Shown: in pieces, positions 54,065-63,479 of the stretch
Layout of the letters: every line of letters starts with the position of its first letter
Numbering within the stretch: position 1 is the stretch's first letter
Source: VAXT01 sp035318925
GTDB taxonomy: Bacteria > Actinomycetota > Thermoleophilia > Gaiellales > Gaiellaceae
DNA: 64,000 bases
Direction: 5' to 3'
Assembly (NCBI GenBank): GCA_035318925.1
Contig: DATHDS010000032.1
Span: 1 to 64,000 of the forward strand
Translations under genes and position numbers: made by a program
Notes under the pieces: model-generated
Told to the model about the DNA's origin: nothing
What the model saw: the letters and a program-made list of their open reading frames with translations, nothing else
The model's database searches: none

Positions 54065-55145
54065 GTCCGAGCTCGATTCTAGGCTCCTTGTCGTGGAATC
54101 GATCTCACTTGCGCGGGGTGTTCCGGCCCCGGAATGCCTGCCCGTGGCGGAGCTCGCCGACTGTGCGCGTGAGGCGATCGAGAACGACGGGACGACGGTG
54201 CTCAGCTATGGGCCGGCCGGTGGGTATGCGCCGCTGCGCGAGTGGATCGCCGACCGCCACGGGATCGAGCCTGGGCAGGTCGTCGTCACGAACGGCTCGC
54301 TTCAGGGCTTCCAGTTTCTGGCCGAGCTCCTGGCGCCGACAGGGCCGGTGCTCGTCGAGGCTCCCACCTACGACCGTCCTCTGAAGATCCTCGCGGCCGT
54401 GGAGGCGGAAGTCATTCCGATCCCGCTGGACGATGACGGAACGGTCGGCTCGCCGGCGTTCTTCTACACGATCCCGACCTTTCAGAACCCGACGGGCCGC
54501 ACGCTCCCCTTGAGCCGCCGGGAGGCGCTTGCGGGGCTTGCGAAGGCGGGCATGCTCGTACTCGAGGACGACCCCTACGGCCTGGTGCGCTTCGAGGGCG
54601 AGGCGCTGCCGACCGTGTTCGAGCTCGCGGGCGGCGAGAACGTCGTCTACAGCTCCTCGTTCTCGAAGACGATCGCGCCCGGGCTGCGGGTGGGCTACCT
54701 CGTCCTGCCGGATGCGCTCGCCGTCGAGGTCGAAGCCATCGCTGCTGCTGCCTACATCACGCCGGCGCTGCTTTCACAGGCCACGGTGTACGAGTTCCTA
54801 CGCCGCGGCAACCTCGAGCCGAACCTGGAGCGTGTCTCCGGCCTGCTGCAGGCCCGCCGCGACGCGATGGTCGCGGCGCTCGAGCGGCACCTTCCTGAGG
54901 CCTCCTGGGCCGTCCCGGAGGGTGGCTACTTCCTGTGGCTGGAGCTTCCTCCGGGCATCATGACGGCCGACCTACTGGCGGAAGGCGTCACGTTCGTGCC
55001 GGGAGTGGACTTCTTCGCCGGGGCCGGCGGAGAGAACGCGCTCCGCCTCGCCTTCAGCTACGTCTCGCCGGCTGAGATCGAAGAGGGCACGCGGCGGCTC
55101 GCGTCAGCCGTCCGTGCCGCGATGCTTCTCCGCTCCGCCGCCTGA
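54063..55145 (+). CDS. Class I/II PLP-dependent aminotransferase (LysN/MocR-like group)
   Basis: The 360-residue protein shows ISLARGVPAPECLPVAELAD, LSYGPAGGYAPLREWIADRH, VVTNGSLQGFQFLAELL, FYTIPTFQNPTGRTLPLSRR, LEDDPYGLVRFEGEALP and the PLP lysine in VYSSSFSKTIAPGLRVGYLV (near 208). This is the 2-aminoadipate/aromatic aminotransferase subgroup related to MocR C-terminal domains; there is no HTH domain. ATG 54063 is preceded by AGGAG, whereas GTG 54093 would avoid overlap with the divergent gene. Substrate unknown. Confidence 0.9.
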   Translation: MSELDSRLLVVESISLARGVPAPECLPVAELADCAREAIENDGTTVLSYGPAGGYAPLREWIADRHGIEPGQVVVTNGSLQGFQFLAELLAPTGPVLVEAPTYDRPLKILAAVEAEVIPIPLDDDGTVGSPAFFYTIPTFQNPTGRTLPLSRREALAGLAKAGMLVLEDDPYGLVRFEGEALPTVFELAGGENVVYSSSFSKTIAPGLRVGYLVLPDALAVEVEAIAAAAYITPALLSQATVYEFLRRGNLEPNLERVSGLLQARRDAMVAALERHLPEASWAVPEGGYFLWLELPPGIMTADLLAEGVTFVPGVDFFAGAGGENALRLAFSYVSPAEIEEGTRRLASAVRAAMLLRSAA

Positions 55146-55397
55146 TCGTCCCCGCCGCCGGTACAGCTGCGAGAGCAGGATGCCGCCGAGGAAGCCGATC
55201 GCCAGCAGCAGGATGATCAGCCAGATCAGAGACGTGCGCGCGGAGAAAACGACGAAGTCGATCGTGACCTTGTCGCTGTTCTTGATGATGAACGCGATCA
55301 GCCAGGCGACGATGAGAACGAGCCCGATCAGGATCGCGTAGAGCCGAGGCTGCCAATCCTCGATCGGCCCCTCGGGCCGCCGGCGAAAGAGACGCAT
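55104..55397 (-). CDS. LapA-domain small membrane protein
   Basis: A 97-residue protein with a basic start MRLFRRRPEGPIEDWQPRLY, a first transmembrane helix AILIGLVLIVAWLIAFIIKN, the conserved LapA bridge SDKVTIDFVVFSARTSLIWL, a second helix LIILLLAIGFLGGILLSQLY and a polar tail. The LapA/DUF1049 family occurs broadly in bacteria with unclear function outside Gram-negatives. It overlaps the aminotransferase gene by 42 bases tail-to-tail. Confidence 0.88.
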   Translation of the reverse strand: MRLFRRRPEGPIEDWQPRLYAILIGLVLIVAWLIAFIIKNSDKVTIDFVVFSARTSLIWLIILLLAIGFLGGILLSQLYRRRGRSGGGAEKHRGTDG

Positions 55398-55439
55398 TGC
55401 CGGTGAGTCTAGGGGTTCCCCCGTGAGAGCGAGCGTCAG

Positions 55440-55601
55440 CTACGCGGATACGAAGCGGGGTATGAGGCGGGCCTGATGCGGGGGAGAGAGAGTGCCTCGC
55501 CCGGCCGGACGATAGGTCGGACAAGGAGACTCGGGGAGGGCACACAGGCCCGCCTGCCTGAAGTAGCAAAGTTGGCAGCTAGCTCTATTTTTTTTGCTCA
55601 T
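55440..55601 (-). CDS. 53-residue Cys-rich small protein
   Basis: ATG 55601 starts MSKKNRASCQLCYFRQAGLC followed by ALPESPCPTYRPAGRG. Four cysteines with spacing C-x2-C-x6-C-x6-C look metal-binding, perhaps a zinc knuckle. A 5'-extended version to 55685 exists but looks less gene-like. No good ribosome-binding site is seen. It lies in the A/T-rich gap (55398-55728) before the Lon-like protease gene, which otherwise shows no gene. Confidence 0.5.
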   Translation of the reverse strand: MSKKNRASCQLCYFRQAGLCALPESPCPTYRPAGRGTLSPPHQARLIPRFVSA

Positions 55602-55728
55602 TTTGCTGTTTACTTCGGCTGAGGCGACTCCTGACAACCGATCGATCATAGGGGCACCCTGCCTCGTTGCGAAAGTTGCCAGCAAGGAAAACTGAGCAAT
55701 TTCCGGCAGGAACGAATCTACCGAAACA

Positions 55729-56760
55729 TTATTTTTTCGACTGCTTGGGAGGAAGTGTTGCCAACGCGCGCAACGCCTGTCGAAAACTATGCACAGGGAT
55801 GACGCGCATGCCGCCTGCGTAGCGCCGTGCCTCGGCCGTGTTTTCCCCAGCCGGGACGAGGAAGACGTCCACCCCGGCCCGCCTGGCGCCGATCGTCTTC
55901 TGTTTCAGGCCCCCGACGGGTAAGACGGTGCCGTCCGCGCAGATCTCGCCCGACGCCGCCACCTTGTGACCGCGGTCGATGTCGTTGCCGAGCTCCTGGA
56001 CGACGTCGAGCGCGAAGGCTAGGCCGGCAGAGGGGCCGCCCACCTGGCCGAGGTTGATGTGCACTGCAATCGGCAGGTCGATCTTCGTGAACCTCTGAGA
56101 GGCGCAGCTCGATCCGATCCCGATCAGCGGCCGGGCCGGATTCTGTGGATCCGGGATGGTCTTGACCTTGACCCGGAGGATCTTCAGCCCGCGGCGAACG
56201 GTCAGCTCGACCTCCTCGCCCGGCCGGCGGGTGCCGATCGCCTGGCGCAGTTCGGCCACCGAGGGGGTCCGCCGACCGTCCGCGGCGACGATGACGTCCT
56301 GCGCGCGGAGTTTTTGGGCCGCGGGGGCCTGTGGGTCGACGGCTTCGATCACCGTGCCCCGCGACTCGAGCTTGACCGGGTAGCCGAGTGCTTTGAGCGC
56401 GACCGCCGCGCCGACCTGTTGCGAGAGTGCCATTGCCTGGAACTCCTGGCGCTGGTGCTGCTGCTCGCTCTGGTTGGGGCCCAGGATGGCGGGAGCCGGC
56501 ACGAGCGTGGATCCCTCCTCGATGCTGGGAAAGAGCTTCTCGAGAATGCTGGCCTTCTTGATCTCGACCGCGACGTAGTAGATGCCGCCGCCCTTCCGCT
56601 CGGGCTTCTCACCCATGACCTTGACGAACGGCGCGAGGGGCCTGGCGCGGTCGGGCAGGAGGATGTACTCGTCGGAGGGGACGAGATAGAGGAACGCCGC
56701 GACGGCGAACAGGACGAGGCCCGCGACGAAGAGGCGGACAGGCGTAAAGATGCGGGTCAC
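55729..56760 (-). CDS. PDZ domain plus Lon-type (S16) protease, membrane-anchored (YlbL-like)
   Basis: The 343-residue protein has one N-terminal transmembrane segment (LFVAGLVLFAVAAFLYLVP), a first conserved region with ILEKLFPSIEEGSTLVPAPA, a PDZ domain (about 135-205; GTVIEAVDPQAPAAQKLRAQ, DVIVAADGRRTPSVAELRQA) and a C-terminal Lon-type proteolytic domain with the catalytic Ser in VGGPSAGLAFALDVVQEL (about 243) and Lys in PVGGLKQKTIGARRAGVDVF (about 288). This is the single-pass YlbL-type protease of Firmicutes and Actinobacteria. Confidence 0.93.
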   Translation of the reverse strand: MTRIFTPVRLFVAGLVLFAVAAFLYLVPSDEYILLPDRARPLAPFVKVMGEKPERKGGGIYYVAVEIKKASILEKLFPSIEEGSTLVPAPAILGPNQSEQQHQRQEFQAMALSQQVGAAVALKALGYPVKLESRGTVIEAVDPQAPAAQKLRAQDVIVAADGRRTPSVAELRQAIGTRRPGEEVELTVRRGLKILRVKVKTIPDPQNPARPLIGIGSSCASQRFTKIDLPIAVHINLGQVGGPSAGLAFALDVVQELGNDIDRGHKVAASGEICADGTVLPVGGLKQKTIGARRAGVDVFLVPAGENTAEARRYAGGMRVIPVHSFRQALRALATLPPKQSKK

Positions 56761-56797
56761 TGACTCAGGATACGGCGATGAGGCGCGGACGGTTCGT

Positions 56798-57541
56798 TTA
56801 GAGGAGCCCGTGTGTGAGGCCGCCGTCGACCGGGATCACGGCTCCCGTGACGTACGACGCCCGGTCCGAGGAGAGGAAGCAGACGACGTCGCCGACCTCG
56901 CTCGGGCGCCCGAAGCGGCGGAGCGGGATCGTCGCGAGGTCGTCGGCGCGGGAGCGGTTGACGTAGACCTCGGCGAGCCGCGCCGTTTCGATCCGTCCCG
57001 GGGCGATCGAGTTGACCGTCACGCCGTCCGGGCCGACCTCGCGGGCGAGGGTCTTCGCCCAGCCGATCACTCCGGGACGCACGGAGTTGGAGAGCGCGAG
57101 GTTGTCGATCGGCTCCCGCACCGAGCTCGACGTGATGTTCACGATGCGGCCGTGACCGCTGCGGCGAAGTTGCGGCAGGCAGAGATTGGTCAGGCGGATC
57201 GCCGAGAGCAGGAGGAGTTCGACCGCGCTCTCGACGGCCTCGTCGGTGAGCTCGAGGGCGGCGCTGCGCGGCGGCCCACCTCCGTTGTTGACCAGGATGT
57301 CGATCCCGCCGAAGGCTTCGACGGTCTTCTCGACGAGTCGAGCGAGGTCCTGTGGGTTCGTCAGGTCGCCACGGACCGGCAGTCCGCCGAGCCGCTCGGC
57401 CTCGCGGCTGAGCTCGTCGCGCCGCCGCGCGAACATCGCGACGTTGGCGCCCTCAGCGGCAAGAGCCTCCGCGATCGCGAGCCCCATGCCGGAGGACGCG
57501 CCACAGACGATCGCGGTTCTTCCGCTGAGGCCGAGGTCCAT
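56798..57541 (-). CDS. Short-chain dehydrogenase/reductase lacking the usual Tyr and Lys
   Basis: The 247-residue protein has the cofactor site AIVCGASSGMGLAIAEALAA and the DILVNNGGGPPRSAALELTD segment. Around the active site it reads ITSSSVREPIDNLALSNSVR and PGVIGWAKTLAREVGPDGVT; the canonical Y-x3-K is replaced by L-S-N-S-V, so the normal SDR acid/base pair is absent, although the Ser (ITSSS) is present. Such divergent SDRs with an LSN-x-R motif are known and may use other residues. A promoter-like sequence lies upstream within a dispersed repeat. Confidence 0.87.
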   Translation of the reverse strand: MDLGLSGRTAIVCGASSGMGLAIAEALAAEGANVAMFARRRDELSREAERLGGLPVRGDLTNPQDLARLVEKTVEAFGGIDILVNNGGGPPRSAALELTDEAVESAVELLLLSAIRLTNLCLPQLRRSGHGRIVNITSSSVREPIDNLALSNSVRPGVIGWAKTLAREVGPDGVTVNSIAPGRIETARLAEVYVNRSRADDLATIPLRRFGRPSEVGDVVCFLSSDRASYVTGAVIPVDGGLTHGLL

Positions 57542-57578
57542 GCTCAGGAGGCCGCCCGCGGTTGTTTAGGCACAGCCA

Positions 57579-57648
57579 ACCTCCTCCCCGATTCGATCGT
57601 AGTCAGGAAAGGCGCACACGTCAGTGACGGGATCGTGCCGGATCTGTG
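57579..57648. repeat. 70-bp dispersed repeat, copy 2, with promoter-like elements
   Basis: Aligns without gaps to 42206-42275 (52 of 70 bases). On the minus strand it contains CTGACG (57619-57624) and TACGAT (57596-57601) with a 17-base spacer, a good promoter for the SDR gene, followed by GGGGAGGAGG. The rest of the 122-base gap shows nothing else. Confidence 0.6.
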
Positions 57649-57663
57649 TCAGCCGCACGGCGC

Positions 57664-58589
57664 CTACGCGCTGAGGACGGCGACGACCTCACGGACGGCC
57701 TCCGCCGACGCGGCCAGGGCTGCGCGCTCGTCATCGGTCAGGTCGAGCTCGACGATTGCCTCGATCCCGCCGGCGCCCAGCTTCACCGGGACGCCCATAT
57801 AGAGGCCGTCGATCCCGTACTCACCCTCGAGGTACGCCGTGCACGGCAGGACGCGCTTCTCGTCGAGCATGATCGCGTCGACCATCTGAGCCGCGGCGGC
57901 GCCGGGTGCGTACCAGGCCGAGGTGCCCAGGAGCTTCACGAGCTCACCGCCGCCTTTGGCGGTGCGCTCGACGAGCTCGGCGATCCGCTCGTCGGAGACG
58001 AGCTTGCGCAGCGGAACGCCGCCGACGGTCGTCGCCGAGACGACCGACACCATCTGGTCGCCGTGCCCGCCCAGAACCATCGCGGAGACGTCCTTCACCG
58101 ACGCGCCGGTCTCCGAGGCGATGAACGTCGAGAACCGCGCTGTGTCGAGGATGCCGGCCATCCCGAAGACCCGCTCCTTGGGCCAGCCCGAGGCGCTCTT
58201 GGCGACGTGGCACATCGCGTCGAGGGGATTCGAGACGACGATCAGGATCGCGTCCGGCGAGTTCTTGACTACCTCGCCGGTCACCGAGCCGACGATCTTC
58301 TCGTTCGTCGCCACGAGGTCGTCGCGGCTCATGTCGCCGGTACGGGGGACGCCCGCCGTGACCACGACGACGTTGGAGCCTGCGCTCACGTCGTAACCGG
58401 TCGAGCCCTTCGCGTACGGCTCGTAGCCGAGCACGGCGCCCGCCTGGTTGGTGTCCAGCGCCTTTCCCTCGGCGAGCCCTTCCTTGATGTCGACCAGGAC
58501 CACGTCGGCGTAGTCGCGCCGCGACAGCTCCTGCGCGCAGGTCGCGCCGACCGCTCCCGCCCCCACGACCGTCACCTTTCTCCGCTCGC

Positions 58590-58593
<4 letters not shown>
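57664..58593 (-). CDS. mdh: Malate dehydrogenase (LDH-like type)
   Basis: GTG 58593 gives 309 residues. The NAD-binding start is KVTVVGAGAVGATCAQELSR; the malate-specific arginine is in VTAGVPRTGDMSRDDLVATN; the catalytic block is VVSNPLDAMCHVAK and the histidine is in MVLGGHGDQMVSVVSATTVG. It oxidises malate to oxaloacetate. Its GTG overlaps the icd stop (GTGA), so icd and mdh are coupled, and both lie divergent from the citrate synthase gene. Confidence 0.94.
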
Positions 58594-59678
<1,085 letters not shown>

Positions 59679-59712
59679 CTGGCGGCGACTCTACCTATAG
59701 GTTTCCGGGCAG

Positions 59713-60792
59713 ATGAACGACTTCAAACCGGGGCTCGAGGGCGTTGTCGCCTTCCGGACCGAGATCATGGAGCCCGACCGAGAGGGCGGGCTGCTCCGCT
59801 ATCGCGGGGTCGATGTCGAGCCGCTTGTCGGCCAGTACCCCTACGAAAAGGTGTGGGGCCTGCTCGTCGACGAAAGCCTTGAGCCAGGCATGCCCGATCC
59901 CGAGCCCCACGATCCGGCCGCGTTGACCGGCAACGCCCCCTCCGACCTTCAGGCCGAGACAGCGCGGCTCTCCAGCGCCTGGGGTCTGCAGAAACTCGTC
60001 GACATCGACGACGAACAGGCGCGCGACGACCTCGGCCGCCTTTCGGCGGAGATGATGTCGATCGTCGCCAAGTCGGCAGCCGTCCACGACGGGCGGGAGC
60101 CTGCTCCGGACGACGTCATCGCCCAGGGCGAGACCGCGGCAGAGAAGTTCCTGCTGCGTTGGCGGGGCGAGGCCGACCCGAAGCACGTGAAGGCAATTGA
60201 CACCTACTGGATCTGCACGGCCGAGCACGGGATGAATGCCTCGACGTTCACGGCGCGGGTCACCGCTTCGACGGGCGCCGACTGCGCGGCAGCGATGTCG
60301 GCAGCCGTGGGCGCGCTCAGCGGGCCGCTCCATGGGGGAGCGCCGGCGCGAGTCCTTCCAATGCTCGACGAGGTGGCTAAGACCGGCGATCCGGCTGGCT
60401 ACGTGAAGGACCTCCTCGACAAGCACGGGCGGATCATGGGCTTCGGGCATCGCGTCTACCGGGCCGAGGATCCGCGGTCGCGCATCCTCAAGCGAACCGC
60501 GAAGGAGCTTGGATCGCCGCGCATGGAGGTCGCCGAGGCGCTCGAGGAGGCGGCGCTTGCCGAGCTGGTCAAGAGAAAGCCTGACTACGTGATTGCCACG
60601 AATGTCGAGTACTACTCGGCAGTCGTGCTCGACCTGGCGGAGGTCCCGCCGGACCTGACGCCAGCGATGTTCGCTTGCGCCCGGGTTGCCGGCTGGTCAG
60701 CGCACATCCTCGAGGAGAAGCGCACGGGACGGCTGATCCGCCCATCCGCCGAGTACATCGGGCCGAGCTCCCGGTCGCTGTCCGCTGTCTGA
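59713..60792 (+). CDS. gltA: Citrate synthase
   Basis: The 359 residues contain FRTEIMEPDREGGLLRYRGV, the catalytic histidines in TAEHGMNASTFTARVTASTG (about 178) and GPLHGGAPARVLPMLDEVAK (about 210), and FGHRVYRAEDPRSRILKRTA; the catalytic aspartate is likely in the NVEYYSAVVLDLAEVPPDLT region. It is of the short hexamer/dimer-type (like 2-methylcitrate or type I citrate synthases), but with icd and mdh adjacent, citrate synthase is the best call. ATG 59713 is divergent from icd by 34 bases. Confidence 0.92.
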   Translation: MNDFKPGLEGVVAFRTEIMEPDREGGLLRYRGVDVEPLVGQYPYEKVWGLLVDESLEPGMPDPEPHDPAALTGNAPSDLQAETARLSSAWGLQKLVDIDDEQARDDLGRLSAEMMSIVAKSAAVHDGREPAPDDVIAQGETAAEKFLLRWRGEADPKHVKAIDTYWICTAEHGMNASTFTARVTASTGADCAAAMSAAVGALSGPLHGGAPARVLPMLDEVAKTGDPAGYVKDLLDKHGRIMGFGHRVYRAEDPRSRILKRTAKELGSPRMEVAEALEEAALAELVKRKPDYVIATNVEYYSAVVLDLAEVPPDLTPAMFACARVAGWSAHILEEKRTGRLIRPSAEYIGPSSRSLSAV

Positions 60793-61288
60793 GCTGGCGT
60801 CAGCCGCTGCCGAAGCGGCCGCCCTGGCCGAGCGTGGCGAGGAACAGGAGCTCGCCGGGCTCCGAACGCGCTGGCAGGACGAGGTCGAAGGTCTGGCTCG
60901 GTCGTCCGACTACCGTGAGCGGGCGGTCGCTTATCGCGCGATCGGCCAGTTCCGCTACCGCCAGAAGGCTGAGCTCTTGCGCCGGGGCCTCGAGGACGAG
61001 AGCCCAGCCTGTCGCGGCTCCGCGCTCATCTCGCTCGAGCTCCTCTCCCGGGACCATCCGGGCCTCGTCAACGACGTTCGCCCCCGGCTGCACGAGCTCG
61101 CAAGCCACGACGAAAATCAGGCGGTTCGCCGCCTGGCGATCCTGTGCCTCGACAACGGTTCTCCTCAGCGCGAGACGATCCTGATTCTCAACACGCTCGC
61201 CGATGACGACGAGCAGGACACTGAGCTCAGGGCTGCGGCCAGGAAGATCGCCGAGACGCTGCGGAAGAAGGGCGCGGCGCGCCGGTAA
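60785..61288 (+). CDS. Helical-repeat hypothetical protein with probable CTG start
   Basis: The frame is open from within the citrate synthase stop; the first ATG/GTG/TTG is a TTG at 60977, well inside a clearly continuous alpha-helical sequence, so CTG 60785 or 60794 is the probable start. The product reads LSELASAAAEAAALAERGEE, then LARSSDYRERAVAYRAIGQF, CRGSALISLELLSRDHPGLV and AVRRLAILCLDNGSPQRETI, a series of paired helices like HEAT or TPR-type repeats, ending AARKIAETLRKKGAARR. It has no membrane segment. Start position is the main doubt. Confidence 0.65.
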   Translation: MSELASAAAEAAALAERGEEQELAGLRTRWQDEVEGLARSSDYRERAVAYRAIGQFRYRQKAELLRRGLEDESPACRGSALISLELLSRDHPGLVNDVRPRLHELASHDENQAVRRLAILCLDNGSPQRETILILNTLADDDEQDTELRAAARKIAETLRKKGAARR

Positions 61289-61409
61289 TTAGGAGGCCGA
61301 GCGCGAGTTGTTCCGCTCGCTGCTTAGGCGAAATACTTCGCGTCCGTGCGCGTCGCTGACCAACACCGCACCTCAAAGATCGCGAGAAAGGGGGGCCGGT
61401 TGACGCGAC

Positions 61410-61484
61410 GTTCCTCGGCTCCCGTGCTTTTGGTCGCGGAAAGTGCAAAGCACTTTGCGCGAGTCCCGGGCCCGTGGCCCGGGA
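61410..61484. repeat. 75-bp direct repeat, copy A, flanking the recombinase cassette
   Basis: Seventy-three of 75 bases match 63480-63554, exactly 2070 bases away. It contains GAAAGTGC-AAA-GCACTTT-like and TCCCGGGCC-CGT-GGCCCGGGA inverted repeats and ends five bases before the stop of the small gene at 61489. The rest of the gap (61289-61409) shows only a TAGGCGAAATACTTCGCG-type inverted repeat and no gene. Confidence 0.85.
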
Positions 61485-61488
61485 TCTA

Positions 61489-61644
61489 CTAGACGCAGGT
61501 GCAGGGAGTGCGGGAGCAGGAAGGGCAGGTGCGCTTCCGCTTCCAGACCAGGAGGTTCTTGCCGACGCCGCTGACCACCATCAGATAGCCCACGCCGCTC
61601 GTGAGCGCGAACAGGACTGCGAACTGAGGGTCAAGCTGAGCCAT
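61489..61644 (-). CDS. 51-residue membrane protein with C-terminal zinc ribbon
   Basis: ATG 61644 is preceded by GAAGGA and overlaps the stop of the upstream recombinase gene by 14 bases. The product starts MAQLDPQFAVLFALTSGVGY, with one transmembrane helix (about 9-29), a basic LLVWKRKR, and ends CPSCSRTPCTCV with four cysteines in a zinc-ribbon pattern. No family is recognised. It is the third gene of the recombinase cassette and is followed within five bases by repeat copy A. Confidence 0.75.
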   Translation of the reverse strand: MAQLDPQFAVLFALTSGVGYLMVVSGVGKNLLVWKRKRTCPSCSRTPCTCV

Positions 61645-62578
61645 CCTTCTTCGTCCTTGCCATCGGCGCGGCACCGGAAACCTTGAGCCCGCGCCGTGCA
61701 TGCGGGTGAGCGTCGAAGTACGCGTCGCGGCGCCTGCGATCGGTGACGTGCGTGTACAGCTCCGTCGTCGCGAGATCCGCGTGGCCGAGCATCTCCTGGA
61801 CGCTTCTGAGATCCGCGCCTCCCTCGAGCAGGTGGGTCGCAAACGAGTGACGGAGGAGATGAGGATGGACGCGACGCGGGTCGAGCCCCGCCTTCTCGGC
61901 CAGCCGCTTGAGGATGAGGAAGGCGCCCGCGCGGGTCAACGGACCCCCTTGGGCGTTCAGGAAGAGCTCCGGGTGGTGCCGGCGGTCGAGGAACGGCCGG
62001 CCCCGGGCCAGATAGCGGCGCAGCGCGTCGACGGCGCTCCGGCCGAGCGGTACGACGCGCTCCTTGTCGCCCTTGCCGACCGAGCGTACGAGCCGCTCGT
62101 CGAGGTCGACCCCGGCGCGCTCGAGGCCGACGGCCTCGCTGACGCGGAGCCCGGCGCCGTACAGGAGCTCCACGAGGGCCCGGTCACGGAGAGCACGAGG
62201 TGTCGTCTCCGACGCAGCCTCCATGAGGCGCTCTGCCTCGCCGGCGGAGAGCGTGCGAGGGAGACGGCGGGCTCGACGCGGCAAGGCGATCTCAGCGGCC
62301 GGGTTGTCCATGCGTGTGCCGACGAGAAGCTGGTGCCGATACAGCGACCGCAGCGCGGCCAGCCGGCGGGCGATCGTCGAGGCGGCGAGGCCAGCCCCGC
62401 GCAGCTCGGCGAGGTAGCGCTCTAGCTCCTCGCGCGTCGCGGTCGCCGGAGAGTGCCCGAGCCACTTCGACACGGCGACGAGATCGCGCCGGTAGGCCTC
62501 CAGCGTGCGGGGCGCGAGCCGCGCCGCCGCCACGGCCAGGAAACCGTCGACTTCAGGAACGGGGATGGCTTCGGTCAT
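61631..62578 (-). CDS. Tyrosine recombinase, XerD-like
   Basis: The 315-residue protein has an N-terminal SAM-like core-binding domain (about 1-110; APRTLEAYRRDLVAVSKWLG) and a catalytic domain with all six active residues: R in LYGAGLRVSEAVGLERAG, K in VGKGDKERVVPLGRSAVDAL, H-x-x-R in HPHLLRHSFATHLLEGGADL, H in QEMLGHADLATTEL and Y in TELYTHVTDRRR. The ATG overlaps the end of the second recombinase gene by 26 bases. It may work with that protein as a XerC/XerD pair. Two adjacent full-length recombinases are unusual for chromosomal Xer systems. Confidence 0.93.
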   Translation of the reverse strand: MTEAIPVPEVDGFLAVAAARLAPRTLEAYRRDLVAVSKWLGHSPATATREELERYLAELRGAGLAASTIARRLAALRSLYRHQLLVGTRMDNPAAEIALPRRARRLPRTLSAGEAERLMEAASETTPRALRDRALVELLYGAGLRVSEAVGLERAGVDLDERLVRSVGKGDKERVVPLGRSAVDALRRYLARGRPFLDRRHHPELFLNAQGGPLTRAGAFLILKRLAEKAGLDPRRVHPHLLRHSFATHLLEGGADLRSVQEMLGHADLATTELYTHVTDRRRRDAYFDAHPHARRGLKVSGAAPMARTKKDGSA

Positions 62579-63458
62579 AAACCTTGCGCAGGCGCCGCCC
62601 GTCGACGTGGCTGTACACCTGGGTCGTCGAGAGGGAGCTGTGCCCGAGCAGCTCCTGGATCACTCGCAGGTCCGCGCCGCCCTCGAGCAGGTGGGTCGCG
62701 AACGCATGGCGGAGGCGGTGCGGGTGGGGAAGAAGGCGCCTGAGCGTGCTCGTGTCGAGCCGCCTGCCGCGCGCGGAGAGGAAGAGCGCGTCCTCGGCGC
62801 CGCGGGCCAGCTGCGGCCTCGCGTCCTCCAGATAGAGCCGCACTCGGTACGCCGCCTCTTCGCCGAGCGGGACGACCCGCTCCTTGTCGCCCTTGCCCCG
62901 CACACGAACCGCCTCCTGCTCGAAGTCGACGTCTCCGAGGTCGAGGTCGACCGCCTCCTGGCTGCGCAGGCCGGCCGAGTAGACGAGCTCGAGCAGCGCG
63001 CGGTTGCGCAGGGCGAGCGGCTCGTCGCCGCTCAGCTGCTCGAGAACGGCGTCGACCTCCTCGGGCTTCATGGTCGCCGGGAGCCGCCGGGCGCGCCGAG
63101 GCCCGACCTGGCTGTCGGGGACTCGTCCCGGGCCGAGGTCGGAGCGGAGCAGCCCCCGCACGGCCGCCAGCTTCCGCGCGATGGTGGCGCGCGTGAGCTT
63201 CCGGGGCTGCCGTCCCGGGCGCGCGGAGGCGAGCTCGGCGGCGTACGCGGCCAGCAGCGCTGCGTCCACGTCCTCGATCCGCGCATCCCGGCTGCGGAGC
63301 CAGGAAGCGAATTCCTCGACGTCGACGCGGTAGGCCCGGCGGGTAGCCCCCGAGAGCGCAGGGCTCGTCAGGAACCGTTCAATCGCAGCACGGTCGGACA
63401 CTCTGAGGAGTTCGCGCCACAGGCCGCTTCGCCTGCCCAACAAGATCGAACGTGGCAT
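62553..63458 (-). CDS. Tyrosine recombinase, XerC-like
   Basis: From ATG 63458 it has 301 residues; GTG 63401 (282 residues, starting VSDRAAIERFLTSPALSGA) is at least as likely because the upstream part lies inside or next to repeat copy B. Catalytic residues are intact: R in VYSAGLRSQEAVDLDLGDVD, K in RVRGKGDKERVVPLGEEAAY, H-x-x-R in PHRLRHAFATHLLEGGADLR, H in QELLGHSSLSTTQVY and Y in TTQVYSHVDGRRL. It is the first gene of a three-gene cotranscribed cassette bounded by 75-bp direct repeats. Confidence 0.93.
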   Translation of the reverse strand: MPRSILLGRRSGLWRELLRVSDRAAIERFLTSPALSGATRRAYRVDVEEFASWLRSRDARIEDVDAALLAAYAAELASARPGRQPRKLTRATIARKLAAVRGLLRSDLGPGRVPDSQVGPRRARRLPATMKPEEVDAVLEQLSGDEPLALRNRALLELVYSAGLRSQEAVDLDLGDVDFEQEAVRVRGKGDKERVVPLGEEAAYRVRLYLEDARPQLARGAEDALFLSARGRRLDTSTLRRLLPHPHRLRHAFATHLLEGGADLRVIQELLGHSSLSTTQVYSHVDGRRLRKVYDRSHPRS

Positions 63459-63479
63459 GGGTGGGCCGGTCGAGGTGTC

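Noticed and set aside
61631..63458. RIT-type element (three tandem recombinases)
   Set aside because: Only two recombinases are present and both look like full Xer proteins; the third gene is not a recombinase and the flanks are direct, not inverted, repeats.
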